Shown here: piece by piece, positions 9,255 through 19,857 of the stretch
How the letters are laid out: each line of letters begins with the position of its first letter
How positions within the stretch are numbered: position 1 is the stretch's first letter
Source: Canna indica
Taxonomy: Eukaryota > Streptophyta > Magnoliopsida > Zingiberales > Cannaceae
Assembly: GCA_034359265.1 (NCBI GenBank)
Contig: CP136895.1
Span: 48,998,001 to 49,062,000 of the forward strand
Reading direction: 5' to 3'
DNA length: 64,000 nt
Notes under the pieces: model-generated
Seen by the model: the letters and a program-made list of their open reading frames with translations, nothing else
What the model was told of the DNA's origin: nothing
Database searches by the model: none
Position numbers and translations under genes: made by a program

Positions 9255-10914
9255 TAAACCAAAATCTCACGGCTGCGGTGGAGGCGGTGGAGGCAATGGA
9301 GTTGACAACGATTGGGTCGGGAACATCGACTGAGTCGAGGATGACGATGGCTGCAACATCATCGGTAGAAGGCTAGAGTGAGACACAATATGAGTGAGGA
9401 GTGCCTCCATGTTCTGCATCGTCTGTCTCAACTCTTAATTCGTATGTCTCTGCCCCTCTATCTCCAGCCTCTACTCCTCCATCGCCTGTCTTTGCTGGGT
9501 GAGCTCTGACTCCAATGCCGCTATCCGGCTCTGGTCCTACACCCAGGATGTCGAGGGCCGCTCACCCGCAGCCGCAGGGTCGGTGCCCCAAGTGGCCCGT
9601 GCACGGCGCGTGCATGGCCACTGTCTACAAAGCCATAAACATGGCCGTGCTCCCAGCCACCTGCGACCTCCACCCAAGCTACTGCGTCGAACTCCTCTGG
9701 TGTGCCTCCACACTCAATCACAGTCCTCGTGTAAGTTTGCTACACGTGTTTATATTTTAAATATATATAAACTATAAATAAAAATTGTGTAAATAAAATA
9801 GACATATATAAATACTTACCATTATGATCGAGGCTCTGCTATCAACGTAGCCCCCCGCTCCTTGTCGACGACGGTGGTTGCGCTCAAATACCTCCATCAT
9901 CGACGGGCGTTGGATGGTGCCGTCCTCCGCCATGCACATCTTACATTAGAAAATTAACAAATACATTAGTATCATTAAAAATAATTAAATCATACATACC
10001 ATGCGACGCGCATGAATCGCAAAAGAGATGGAGCCATCAGTGTGGCACGCCCCCGTGCCGTGCCCCCAGACATGCGATTTCTCAATGCAGTCTGGGAGAC
10101 CTCCTACCACTCAGGCGTGTCCCACCGCTCAACGAGCTGGTCCTACACAGGGCCAGGAATCCACTTGGGAGCGTGTTCCCGAGTCTGCCCTATCTGTGTG
10201 GCCCCCAACCATCTCATCACGGTCCGATGGGCCTACTTAAGCAGCCCGTTATATCGAGCGCGGGCAACACGTTCCCATGCAGCCTCAACAAAAGTGGTCT
10301 GGTCCTCCGGCCATGTATAATGAGCATGCAAAAAAAAATTATTATTACCGATGAATATTTTACATTAACATTAATTTAATAAATATATTTACCGTGAACT
10401 CTCACCAGAATAAATCCATATGCTCACGGGGCACGTGAGACCATGTAGGCCACGCCCCGTGCATAAACTTTCGGATCGTCCCCGCTATCGTACGGGGGAC
10501 GTCCTCCTGCTCAAATCTGCACCAAATATAAATTTATATTATGATATTTTGAATTATAAATAAATTAACAAAAATAATTGATGCATATACTTACCGTCTT
10601 CTGCGCACACTAACTGCTCTACGCAGTTCTCCCTCGGGTGGCTGTGGGAGAATTCTATTAGGCTCTCGTGGCCTACGTCTCGAAGACGATGATCCTGGAT
10701 CTTTGTAGGGTGGCGGAGGGATGGTAGCCGGAGGTGAGGGGATGGTGGCTAGATTAGGTGAGGGAATGGTGGACGGATCAGGTGGGGGGATGGTGGCCGG
10801 AGGTGGGGCGATGGTGGTGGAAGGCGAAGGGTCAGTGGGTACAGGTGGGGCTGGTGGTAATCGTCGGGGGGTCCTACGAGGAATGCCTCCTCGAGAATTG
10901 ATATCTCGAACCAT
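9255..10914 (-). pseudogene. Ptta/En/Spm-type CACTA transposon protein (broken)
   Basis: Plant transposase of the Ptta/En/Spm group, on the minus strand with several introns. The N-terminus (10591-10914) starts MVRDINSRGG and is a Pro/Ser-rich low-complexity segment. The next exon (about 10395-10520) reads EDVPRTIAGTIRKFMHG. The long exon at 10010-10320 carries AAWERVARARYNGLLK, then RNRMSGGTARGRATL, the R-N-R-x-S-G region typical of this family. Later exons cover 9840-9935 (DGTIQRPSMMEVFER) and 9270-9750, ending in a Gln/Pro/Ser-rich tail. Several stops stand where Trp is expected (TGG to TAG), the trace of cytosine deamination on the other strand. The family's role is an accessory DNA-binding protein of CACTA transposition. 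Not functional here. Confidence 0.7.
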
Positions 10915-11249
10915 AGGTGTAAAAATTTAATATAATTAGATTAATAGATATATTTAATAATTGAATATATACTTCACATTTACAATTATGGCTAAAAATG
11001 TCCCAAATTTAAAAATGAATAATGACTAAAAGAAATAAACTAAGTGAATTATAAATAACTATGTTCCCAAATTGTCCAATTAGGGATAATTCAAGGGTTG
11101 TATGTCATATAAAAGATCATTTACTTCGTTAACATGAACATACAACCCCCGAACGGATCTAAGGTTTTGCAAAACTAAAACTTGACTCGCCGATGCGTAT
11201 GTGAAACATATTAACTCGTCTTGATTTTTTTCTAAATTTGTGGATGCGC

Positions 11250-11517
11250 CGGTGCGAGTCCACAGTGGATGATTACGCACGAGTCCAAAGTACGTGGATG
11301 ATTCCGGCGCGAGTCCTCAGTGGACGATTCCGCGTGAGTCCAAAGTGGACAATTTTGGCACGAGTCCATCATTGTGGACGATTCTGGCACGAGTCCATCC
11401 TTGTGAACGATTCTGGCACGAGTCCACCGTGTACGATTTGGCCGCGAGTCCAAAGTGGATGATTTGGGCCGAGTCCACTGTGGACGATTCCGGCGCGAGT
11501 CCTCAGTGGACGATTCC
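11250..11517. repeat. Minisatellite with GTCCA/GTGGAC arms
   Basis: Ten imperfect copies of a 25-30-base unit built on GAGTCCA-NN-GTGGACGATT-CNGGCGC. Most copies contain an inverted pair (GTCCAC/GTGGAC or GTCCA/TGGAC), so each unit can fold on itself. It lies about 335 bases upstream of the CACTA gene start. The open frames on both strands through it are translations of the repeat. Confidence 0.85.
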
Positions 11518-11740
11518 ATTAATACTAATTAATTAATATTAAACTAATTTCATTAAATAACCTAAAAATAATTAAACCCTAATCAACATTAACCATTAAT
11601 TAATATTAACCAAACTAATTAATTACATAATTAACAATTAATTTCTAATAATTAATAATAAAAAGTTAAAAAAATAATAGGGTTTAATTAAACCCTAATC
11701 ATTAACTGTAGTCGGCATCACTGCTGGCTACTGTTGCATT

Positions 11741-12150
11741 GAATTGGGGCATAATCATCGAAAAATGAAGAATTCGACTACCAAGAAGAGATGATTCACC
11801 TTGGAAGAATGTTGATGGAATTAATGAGAAAGCATTTCAAGAAGAAGAAGGGCAAGGATAGACACATGTGATTCCAATGCAACAAACCCGGACACTTGGA
11901 GAGCGATTGTCCTAAGTCCAAGCTCACCTCCTCATCATCCTCAAAGAAAGATAAAAGAAGAATGATGAAGAAGAAATCACTAATGGCCACTTGGGATGAA
12001 AATGAGTCATCATCACCTTCAAGTGGGGAAGAAAGCACAAGGGAGAATGCAAACCTCCGTTTCATGACAAAGGACAATGAGGTACCCACTATTACTATAG
12101 GTGATAATACTTTTACCCAAGTAGAATTGGAAAATGAAATTGAGCATATG
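11741..12150 (+). pseudogene. Copia-A gag, zinc-knuckle piece
   Basis: Continuation of the gag that starts at 8432. An acidic segment and MIHLGRMLMELMRKHFKKKK lead to a CX2CX4HX4C zinc knuckle with its first Cys replaced by a stop codon (TGA near 11870, reading *FQCNKPGHLESDC), then a Ser/Lys-rich linker, DENESSSPSSGEES and the start of the coiled-coil region. The frame is interrupted exactly at 12150 by a solo gypsy LTR and resumes at 25766 in the same frame. The knuckle binds the element's RNA in related gag proteins. Pseudogene by stop and interruption. Confidence 0.8.
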
Positions 12151-12501
12151 TGTAATGCCCAAAATCCTAATAATAATATTTTATCCTTAAGTAGGGGACT
12201 GTAAGCTCGAGTTAGCGCGGATTGACGTAGAGCTTTGAGATTGAATCCAGATAAGCATTAAATATAGAAAAGATATTAGGAAAAATTTATTTACATAATT
12301 TCTGTGATTTGGCATGCTAATATGATAGAGGGTCTCCAGATGAGTCTATAGGTTCATGCGGAACTTGAATCGGAGTTAGAACGAATTAGATATGAGTTTT
12401 AGAAGTCGAGTTGAGTAAGTGGGGGCGTTTTGGTAATTTGGACTAGCTAGGGCCATAAAATACCAATTGGGGTGCACGGCTACAGGTTTAGCCACACGCC
12501 A

Positions 12502-12504
<3 letters not shown>

Positions 12505-12555
<51 letters not shown>
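12505..12555. repeat. (AG)n microsatellite
   Basis: About 25 uninterrupted AG dinucleotides inside the LTR; the related LTRs at 42165 and 45735 have only short TCTCTC runs at the same place, so the tract expanded in this copy. Confidence 0.95.
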
Positions 12556-12558
<3 letters not shown>

Positions 12559-13554
12559 GGTGACACCAAGGAGGAGGAGGAGCCGTCGGAGCCGGAATTC
12601 CTCAAGTTTGTCGGCGCCGATTGAAGGAGGATCCCTAGCGTCTTCTTCCTATTTGTTTTCTCCAACGAGGTGAGTGGATTAGCCTTCTTTTCCCCCCTTT
12701 TCATCAGCCATGCCGCTGCCCCTATGTAATGGGGTTTCATCGATTTTTGGTTCGATTTCATCGCTGCCCCCTAATTCGGATTAAGGGTTTTCTCATCGTC
12801 GTTGTGATTTTGTCGGTTCAATTTTTGGGCGATTTGGATGCCCCTATCATTGCTGTGCCACCCCTCTTTTCTTCAAATTCTTGATAAATTCTTGTTAGTT
12901 TCTTGATGGTTGTTGAAGCTTCTTGATGCTTGTTTGATATCTTGAGGGAAGAAGATGTTTTGAGGGAGTTTTAGGGTATGCCGCCCCACCCTTTAGGGCT
13001 TTAGGAACCCTAGGGTGGCCGGCCATTACAAGATTGGATTTTGGGGTTCTAAATATATTTTCACACCTAGGGATTTTACTTTAGGGTATGTTGAATTAAT
13101 TCCAAAGAGTATAAACATTGTAGGAACCTATACTTAGAAGTTAAAGACCCTAAGGACACTTAGAGACATTAGGATCCTAATTTGACATTCAGAAGGGCCG
13201 ACCTAAGGACACCCAAGGGGGCCGAACCCTCCTTGCCCTTAGGTCACTCGGGTGAGGGAGGTAGGCCAGCCCTAGGGTACTCGACTAGGGTCACCAAGGC
13301 GGGTTAAAATTGAGTAGGATTGTTAGGTGGTGATACCCTGTTTTCGGGCTATATGCATATGCTTTTTGTTCTCTTTTCCCACGCTATTGGATGTGTTGTA
13401 CCTCTTTATTATGAGTTGTGCATTCCATGTTATATTCATATATGTATGCGTGGTTGTGATTTATTACATGAGGAGGTGGAGGTTGAGGTATGTCCTTAAC
13501 TCATCTTGTTATTTACTGTATAACACATCTTATATTTTATACTTATAACTGCAT

Positions 13555-13795
13555 GTGTGATGCGCTTGTGCATTTTCCGATATCCTCGTTGGTGAGGGGA
13601 GGATATGCCCCAAAGAGACAACGTTGGCCTTATTTCGAAAGTCCGGCTGGAGAGGGGAGATCATACCCCAAAGAGATAGTCCGGAGACCCAACCAATGAG
13701 GGGAACGTATGCCCCTAAGAGACGGTTCGGAAGAGCCAGTGTTGATGAGGGGAGTGCATGCCCCAAAGAGACGGCACTGAGCTAGGTGGTAGTTC
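13555..13795. repeat. LTR hairpin array, gypsy-3 family
   Basis: Four units of about 50-65 bases with a constant core (GAGGGGA..ATGCCCC, then AAGAGA) whose flanks pair differently in each unit: CGTTG with CAACG, CCGG with CCGG, CCAACC with GGTTCGG (one mismatch) and CAGTG with CACTG. The equivalent array on the minus strand is at 40945-41150. Confidence 0.6.
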
Positions 13796-13960
13796 GGAGG
13801 CCACACCGTCTACCTACCCTACGTGGCTATGACAAACCGACGGGTCCGGTGATCATTCATGTGGATGTGACATTGCATTGTGATACTTATTAAAAGGAAT
13901 AGTGCCCTTAAGTTAATCACATGTTGATGTGTTTAGGGACTACTCAAAGGTAATCAACTT

Positions 13961-15099
13961 TGTTGGCTTAAGGGTCTCTCTTAAGCCTCGATCTTTATTT
14001 TGATGATAACGAACATGTATTTAATCCTAGTATGAAGTTTTGAGTTCAGATTGAGGTTGCGATACACATGCCAAATCCGTTCAATCAAGACGACGGAAAA
14101 GATCATCGAAGAAATGGAAGAAGAAGACGTTGAAGAAAGGCTCGGGGATTAAGTCAAGTAGATTCAATGTAATATATCCTTAGGATAGTTTATCCCAAGC
14201 CTAAAATGTAAGGTTATCCAAGTTGAAACTTGGTAACCAAACCCTTAGAAATGGCATGTAAAAATGTAAGGAACTAAACATCCTCAGCCTGGGTAAGGAA
14301 CTAATCGGCCTCTCTTAGCTGCGAGCGGTCGCACTGGCGGTCGATCTGTCGATCGACCGACCGATCGACCGACCTTGTGACCGAATGGCTTCAACGGTCG
14401 ATTTTTCACCCATTGAACGGCCGTTCGGCTGAGGGGTTATAAATACCCCTCACCAAACTTCATTAGACACTTTTTGCAAACTTAATTGAGCATTCAAAGT
14501 GAGCCTGAAAGCCTTCATACGAGCTACATCTGCGCGCGCCTCTCTGCTCCCAGTCTCAACTTCCTTCAGGCGCTGCTTCTCTTTCTGCTTCAACCTTGCT
14601 GCATCCATTGAGTCATCTTTCGGCTGCAAGTTGAAGACGAGAAGGTGGTGGAAAGAAGCTTGGTTCAACCTTTCATTCTCTAGCTCTTTTCTTGTATTTG
14701 ATTTTTGTTGTATCTTGTTTTCAAGTTGATAGCTTGCTAGGTGTGCTAGGAAACACTTAGGGTCAACTTTTTAGAAGTGTGTTTTGCCTAGTTGAATAGG
14801 ATTGAGGTATTCTCCAAGTGAGGGAGAAGGGTGTCCTCAAGTGTTTTCAAAGGGAAACATACATTCTATAAAGTAGTGTTAGAAATCCTTGGTAAGGAGC
14901 CAAGGTAGTGGAGTAGGCTGTTGGCCGAACCACTATAAATCGCTTTGTTTGCATTGCTCTTTACTTGCTTTCATTATTGTGATCATATCATTCATTAAAG
15001 AATAATTCCATTAAGCTAAGACAAAATTAAATTAAAAGAAATTGGAAAAGGGGATTGACACTATTTAACCCCCCTTCTAGTGTCAATGTCCATCCAACA
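13961..15099 (+). repeat. 5' LTR of copia-1
   Basis: TGTTGGCTTAAGG to CATCCAACA. GGTCGACC/CGATCG cluster at 14326-14373, TATAAATA at 14438-14445. The short open frames inside (14450-14729, both strands) recur in the 3' LTR and are not separate genes. Confidence 0.95.
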
Positions 15100-15101
15100 A
15101 T

Positions 15102-15113
15102 TGGTATCAGAGC
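15102..15113 (+). other. Primer binding site of copia-1
   Basis: TGGTATCAGAGC, complementary to the 3' end of initiator Met-tRNA, three bases after the 5' LTR. It primes minus-strand DNA synthesis. Confidence 0.9.
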
Positions 15114-15156
15114 AAGGTAGTAGACTAAGATTTAACCATCTTCTCTACAATCAATC

Positions 15157-16788
15157 ATGTCTACTGAAATTCAACTAGCTCAAGGGTCCTCTACCCATAC
15201 TCCACCATTATTTGATGGAAGCAACTATGCATATTGGAAGATCCGCATGAATAGCTTCCTTCAATCATTAGACATGGGTGTATGGAGAATGATCTTAGTA
15301 GAGTATAAACAACCCATTAAGGATATGGACCAATGGGACCAAGAGGAAATTAAGCTTTTTAATGCTAATGCCAAGGCCGTCAATGCTCTATATTGCGGTC
15401 TATCAATTAATGTGTTTAGTAGGATCTCGACATGCAAGTCCGCATATGAAATATGGAAGGTCCTAGAGACCACCCATGAAGGGACTTCTCAAGTAAAAGA
15501 ATCAAAGATCAATTTACTCATGCATGATTATGAGATGTTTAAAATGCTTTCACATGAGTCTATTGATGCCATGTATGCTAGGTTCCAAAATATTACGAAT
15601 GGTTTAGCTAACCTTGGCAGGGAAATAAAGGAAGAGGAGAAGGTAAGGAAGCTGCTCCGCTCCCTTCCAAAATCTTGGGAGCCCAAGGTAACCGCCATCA
15701 TGGAAGCCAAGGACTTGAGCCAATTGAAGATCACCGAGCTCATTGGGTCTCTCATGACACATGAGACCCACATGAAGCAATATCAAGAAGAAGAGGCTCC
15801 AAAAGGTAAGGCCATTGCCTTAAAAGCATCCCATCGAGCCGAAGAGACATCATCATCCGAGGAAGAGATGGATGACCTTGAAGAAATGGCGATGCTTGCA
15901 AGAAGGTTCATGAGCTTCATGAAGGGAGGCATGAAAAAAGGAAGAAGTGGCTACACGTGCTACAATTGCAACAAGACGGGGCACCTAAGAAAAGATTGCC
16001 TGCTTCTAAAGATGGCCACTACCTCCAACCCTCACAAGAAAGAAAAGTACAAAAGGAAGAAGAAGGCAATGATGGCCACATGGGACGAAAGCGAGGCCTC
16101 ATTAAGTGAAGAGGAGGGAAGGAGTGAAAAAGCAAACCTTTGCTTGATGGCAAAGGAAGATGAGGTAAGATTTAATTTTGGTAAAATTTCATTTACCCAA
16201 GAAGAATTACAAATTGAATTTGAGCAAATGCATGATGAGTTTATTGCAATTAGAAGAAAATTTAAGGACCTCAAAAAGGACAATAGGTCCTTAGAAATTG
16301 AAAATGATAGATTATTACTCTCTTGCAATGACCTTAGGAAAGAAGTAGACAATCTTAAGGTAGAAAAGTGCACCCTAGAAAAGGCTAAGAAGGACCTAGA
16401 AATAGATAATGAAAAATTAGAAAAAGAAAACAAGTATCTATGTGATATAGTAGAGCATTTAAATGATAACATGCTAACATTAAAGAAAGAACTTTTCATG
16501 CTCAATGAAAAAATGATAACTATTCAAAATGTCATGCCAAAAGTTGTCAATAAAAAGAAATCATCACACTCCCATGCTCACACACTCACACAAAGAAAAT
16601 TTCATGGTAATTGTTTTTCGTGTGGTATTTTTGGCCATATGGCCAAAGATTGTACATTAAGGAGGAACCCACATGCAAGATTCACATGGGTTCCAAAAGT
16701 GACTAACACCCAAGGACCCAAGAAAATTTGGGTACCTAAGAAAGTGTCTTCTCCTTTTGTAGGTGGAGAAGCATCCTCAACCAAGTAG
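15157..16788 (+). CDS. gag: Copia gag polyprotein (copia-1)
   Basis: 543-codon open frame, 44 bases after the primer site; the first ATG fits the family. It forms the cytoplasmic virus-like particle that packages the element RNA. Order: N-terminal copia gag domain (NYAYWKIRMNSFLQSL at about residue 24), UBN2-type capsid region (to about 210), acidic linker (SSSEEEMDD), first CX2CX4HX4C zinc knuckle (CYNCNKTGHLRKDC, about 269-282), Lys-rich stretch, long coiled coil (about 350-455), second zinc knuckle (CFSCGIFGHMAKDC, about 488-501) and the tail GPKKIWVPKK. Fully open, with no damage visible. Its last 26 bases overlap the protease frame, which is in the +1 frame, so a frameshift would be needed to make Gag-Pol. 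Confidence 0.93.
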   Translation: MSTEIQLAQGSSTHTPPLFDGSNYAYWKIRMNSFLQSLDMGVWRMILVEYKQPIKDMDQWDQEEIKLFNANAKAVNALYCGLSINVFSRISTCKSAYEIWKVLETTHEGTSQVKESKINLLMHDYEMFKMLSHESIDAMYARFQNITNGLANLGREIKEEEKVRKLLRSLPKSWEPKVTAIMEAKDLSQLKITELIGSLMTHETHMKQYQEEEAPKGKAIALKASHRAEETSSSEEEMDDLEEMAMLARRFMSFMKGGMKKGRSGYTCYNCNKTGHLRKDCLLLKMATTSNPHKKEKYKRKKKAMMATWDESEASLSEEEGRSEKANLCLMAKEDEVRFNFGKISFTQEELQIEFEQMHDEFIAIRRKFKDLKKDNRSLEIENDRLLLSCNDLRKEVDNLKVEKCTLEKAKKDLEIDNEKLEKENKYLCDIVEHLNDNMLTLKKELFMLNEKMITIQNVMPKVVNKKKSSHSHAHTLTQRKFHGNCFSCGIFGHMAKDCTLRRNPHARFTWVPKVTNTQGPKKIWVPKKVSSPFVGGEASSTK

Positions 16789-17128
16789 GAGTACTTGGAT
16801 CTTGGATAGCGGTTGCTCGAAGCACATGACGGGAGATATCAACTTGTTCGCAACCCTATCAAGTAAAGATGGTGGACATGTCACATTTGGTGACAATGCC
16901 AAAGGTAAGATTGTTGGCATTGGTGACATAGGTATACTCCCTTACCCATGTATCAAAAATGTTTTATTAGTTGATGGTTTAAAGCATAACTTGATTAGCA
17001 TATCTCAACTATGTGATAATGGGTACATAATTATCTTTGAAGCATCTAAATGCATTATTAGAAGTACACCTTCAAATGATATCATGTTCATAGGAAATAG
17101 GCAAGAAAATGTATACACCCTAGAATAA
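16763..17128 (+). pseudogene. pol: Copia protease (copia-1 pol, first part)
   Basis: Retroviral-type aspartic protease that cleaves the Gag-Pol polyprotein. The catalytic motif WILDSGCSKHMTG lies about 11 residues in; further on come HVTFGDNAKGKIVGIG and LVDGLKHNLISISQLCD, all standard for copia PR. The frame overlaps the gag end and is +1 relative to it. It ends at a TAA (17126-17128) that cuts pol before the integrase, so this copy cannot make a full polyprotein even with frameshifting. Confidence 0.88.
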
Positions 17129-17133
17129 ATGTC

Positions 17134-17409
17134 TTGCCCAATCCTCATGTTAGATGCTTAATTGTCATGGAAAATAACTCTTGGTTGTGGCATAGAAGGC
17201 TAGGACATGCTAGCATGAGCCTCATCCAAGAGATATCTAGGAAGAACTTAGTAAAAGGCTTACCTAAGATAAAGTTTGAAAAAGATAAACTTTGTGATGC
17301 ATGTCAACTAGGTAAGCAAGTGAAATCTTCATTTCATAGTATTAATCAAGTTAGTACATCTAGATTCTTGAGCTTGTACACATGGATCTCTTTGGTCCAT
17401 GTGATGTAG
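17134..17409 (+). pseudogene. pol: Copia pre-integrase and integrase zinc domain (copia-1)
   Basis: Frame of 91 codons holding the gag-pre-integrase region: WLWHRRLGHASMSLIQEI, then CDACQLGKQVKSSFHS, giving the His-His-Cys-Cys zinc site of the integrase N-terminus. It is shifted relative to the protease frame before it and to the integrase core after it; the junction near 17380-17400 needs another frameshift to continue. Integrase inserts the cDNA copy into the genome; the zinc site supports its multimerisation. Confidence 0.87.
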
Positions 17410-18941
17410 CTAGTCTAGGTGGAAAGCTTTATTGCTATGTTTTGGTTGATGATTTTTCTAGATTTACATGGGTTTTCTTTTTGGCAAAGAAAAATGAAAC
17501 ATTTGAGTTTTTCAAAAAATTTGCAAAAAAGGTTTCAAATGAAAAAGGAGTTTCTATTTTGAAAATTAGGAGTGATAATGGAGGGGAATTTAAAAATGAA
17601 AATTTTTCCGAGTTTTGTGATGATTTAGGTATTCAACATACCTTTTCTTTCCCTAGGACCCCTCAACAAAATGGGGTGGTTGAGAGGAAGAATAGAACCT
17701 TACAAGAAATGGCTAGGACCATGTTGTGCGAAAATAATTTGCCTAAATATTTTTGGGCCGAAGACATAAATATTTCTTGTTATGTTCTTAATCATGTTTT
17801 ATTAAGACCAAAAATCAAGAAAACTCCTTTTGATTTTTGGAATGGTAAAATCCCAAATGTGGGATATTTTCATGTTTTTGGATGTAAATGCTTTATTTTA
17901 AATACTAAGGAGAATTTAGGAAAATTTGATTCTAAATCCGATGAAGGAATTTTCTTAGGTTACTTCACTAGTTCTAAGGCTTATAGAGTTTTTAACCGTA
18001 GAACTATGATAGTTGAAGAATCTATCCATGTGACTTTTAATGAAACTAATGATTCTTCAAGAAATGTCAAGATTGTGAATGTAGGTGAGGAGCTTGAGGA
18101 TCTCACACTTCATGATAAGGAAGTGGAGGATGAAGATAATGAGGAGACTCAACATAAAGAACCTCCATCCTCAAGTCAACCTCAAGTTGAAGAAGAAGAA
18201 GAAGAAGAAGCTCTACCACCTCTCCCCAAGGAATACCGATTGGTAAGAGATCATCCAATGGATCAAGTCATTGGAGAGCCTTCAACGGGAGTGGTAACAC
18301 GTTCTAAAATTAAAAATTTGTGTCAATATGTAGCTTTTGTTTCTCATGTAGAGCCTAAAAATGTTAAGGAAGCTATAGAAGATGAGTTTTGGGTATTAGC
18401 CATGCAAGAAGAACTCAACCAATTTGATACAAATAATGTATTGGACTTAGTGCCTAGACCTAGCGATCAAACCATAATTGGAACCAAGTGGGTATTTAGG
18501 AATAGGCTAGATGAAGAAGTTCTAGTGATTAGAAACAAAGCTAGGCTAGTGGCACAAGGGTACAACCAACAAGAAGGAATAGACTATAATGAAACATATG
18601 CTCCCGTAGCTAGACTTGAGGCAATTAGGATGCTTTTAGCATATGCTAGTTTTAAAGGTTTCAAACTTTTTCATATGGATGTGAAAAGTGCCTTCTTAAA
18701 TTGTTTTATAAATGAAGAAGTTTATGTTGAACAACCCCCCGGTTTTGAAAGTTTTGAGTTTCCAAATTATGTTTTCAAACTTAAAAAGACTTTGTATGGT
18801 TTAAAACAAGCCCCTAGGGCTTGGTATGAAAGACTCTCTATCTTCTTAATTGAACAAGGTTTTGACATAGGAAAAGCAAATGTCTCACTTTTCATTAAGC
18901 ACCATGATAATGACATATTTTGTTCAAATATATGTAGATGA
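17382..18941 (+). pseudogene. pol: Copia integrase core and reverse transcriptase, N-terminal part (copia-1)
   Basis: 519-codon frame. Integrase core: catalytic Asp in VLVDDFSRFTWVF, second Asp in IRSDNGGEF, Glu in QQNGVVERKNRT, then the C-terminal copia phrase GCKCFILNTKENLGKFD. An acidic linker (EDEDNEETQ and a Glu run) joins it to the reverse transcriptase: IIGTKWVFRNRLDE, KARLVAQGYNQ, YAPVARLEAIRMLLA, FHMDVKSAFLNC (first catalytic Asp) and LYGLKQAPRAWYERL. The frame breaks near 18920, just before the YVDD motif, which continues in another frame at 18880-19215. By length and motifs this is the best preserved pol segment in the window. Confidence 0.92.
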
Positions 18942-19215
18942 TATAATTTTTGGTGCCACTAATGGAATGCTTTGTGAGTGGTTTGCTAAGTGTATGCAGG
19001 ATGAATTTGAGATGAGTATGATGGGAGAGCTCTCCTTCATGCTTGGCCTCCAAATCAAGCAAACCACCAAAGGGATCTTCATCAATCAAGCTAAGTATAC
19101 AAAGGAGCTCATCAAAAGATTTGGAATGAATGAAGCCAAGATAGCTTCTACACCCATGAGCGCATCCATCAAGCTTGGCAAAGATGAAGAAGGCATTAAA
19201 GTGGACGAAAAATAA
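18880..19215 (+). pseudogene. pol: Copia reverse transcriptase, catalytic end (copia-1)
   Basis: Carries the active-site motif YVDDIIFGATN with both aspartates present, then LSFMLGLQIKQTTKGIFI and KYTKELIKRFGM, the thumb-side copia RT phrases. True homology begins around 18930; the upstream part of the frame is out of register with the preceding segment. It ends in TAA at 19213-19215, where related proteins read straight through to YRGMMGSLLYL. Confidence 0.88.
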
Positions 19216-19857
19216 TATCGAGGTATGATGGGTAGTCTCCTTTATTTAACCGCAAGTAGACCCGATATCATGTTTAGCGTATGTTTATGTGCTCGGTTTC
19301 AATCGTGTCCTGAGATGTCTCATTTAAGTGCGGTAAAACGTATATTGAGATATCTAAAGGGTACGGTTGACTTAGGATTATGGTATCCATGTCATGCATC
19401 ATTTGATTTAATCGGTTTTTCGGATGCTAATTTTGCCGGATGTAAGGTAGATAGGAAAAGCACTAGTGGGTGATGTCAATTCTTAGGAGCGAGTCTTGTT
19501 TCTTGGTTCTCAAAGAAACAAAATTCGGTTGCGCTTTCAACAACAAAATTCGGTGCGCAAGTCCTTTGGATGAAACAAACCCTTTTAGACTATGAACTTA
19601 GGTATTCTTGCATACCTATACATTGTGATAATACTAGTGCAATTAATTTAACCAAAAATCCTATCTTACACTCTAGAACTAAGCATATTGATTTGAGATA
19701 TCATTTTCTTAGGGATAATGTAGCTAAGGGAAATATATCAGTAGAATTTGTATCCACCGATAAACAACTTGCCGATATATTTACAAAATCCTTAGTTGAA
19801 GAAAGTTTCACAACCTTAAGGATGCAACTAGGAATTTGTGCTTTACCTTGTGATTAA
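19216..19857 (+). pseudogene. pol: Copia RNase H (copia-1)
   Basis: RNase H removes the RNA strand during reverse transcription. Visible: MMGSLLYLTASRPDIMFSVC, AVKRILRYLKGTVDLGLWY, GFSDANFAGC (catalytic Asp), then a TGA at 19471-19473, then SWFSKKQNSVALSTTKF, IHCDNTSAINLTKNP, HIDLRYHFLRD and the C-terminus DIFTKSL. The segment that normally reads AEAEYVA, which holds an acidic active-site residue, is missing: a deletion near 19550 joins ALSTTKFG directly to AQVLWMKQ. Inactive. Confidence 0.87.

Larger units (their letters stand above)
8697..11740 (-). mobile_element. CACTA (En/Spm) transposon remnant
   Basis: Begins CACTAGAATTGTCG at 8697 with a possible 3-base duplication CAC just before it. 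The first 370 bases hold dense, inverted and direct short motifs (AGCCGTGGCTGA, CAGTGACGGC, GTCAGCGAT), the subterminal repeats expected in CACTA elements. It encodes a plant Ptta/En/Spm-type protein on the minus strand (9255-10914) and has a GTCCA/GTGGAC minisatellite upstream of that gene. I could not find a matching TAGTG terminus near 11740, so the right boundary is approximate and that end may be truncated. The 11518-11740 stretch is AT-rich with no gene. Confidence 0.65.

Noticed and set aside
11232..11536. Open frames of 66-95 codons on both strands
   Set aside because: Translations of the minisatellite; Trp/Ser-rich periodic peptides with no family resemblance.
14450..14729. Paired open frames recurring at 20759-21038
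   Set aside because: Identical position in both copia-1 LTRs downstream of the TATA box; part of the LTR leader with no protein homology I can name.
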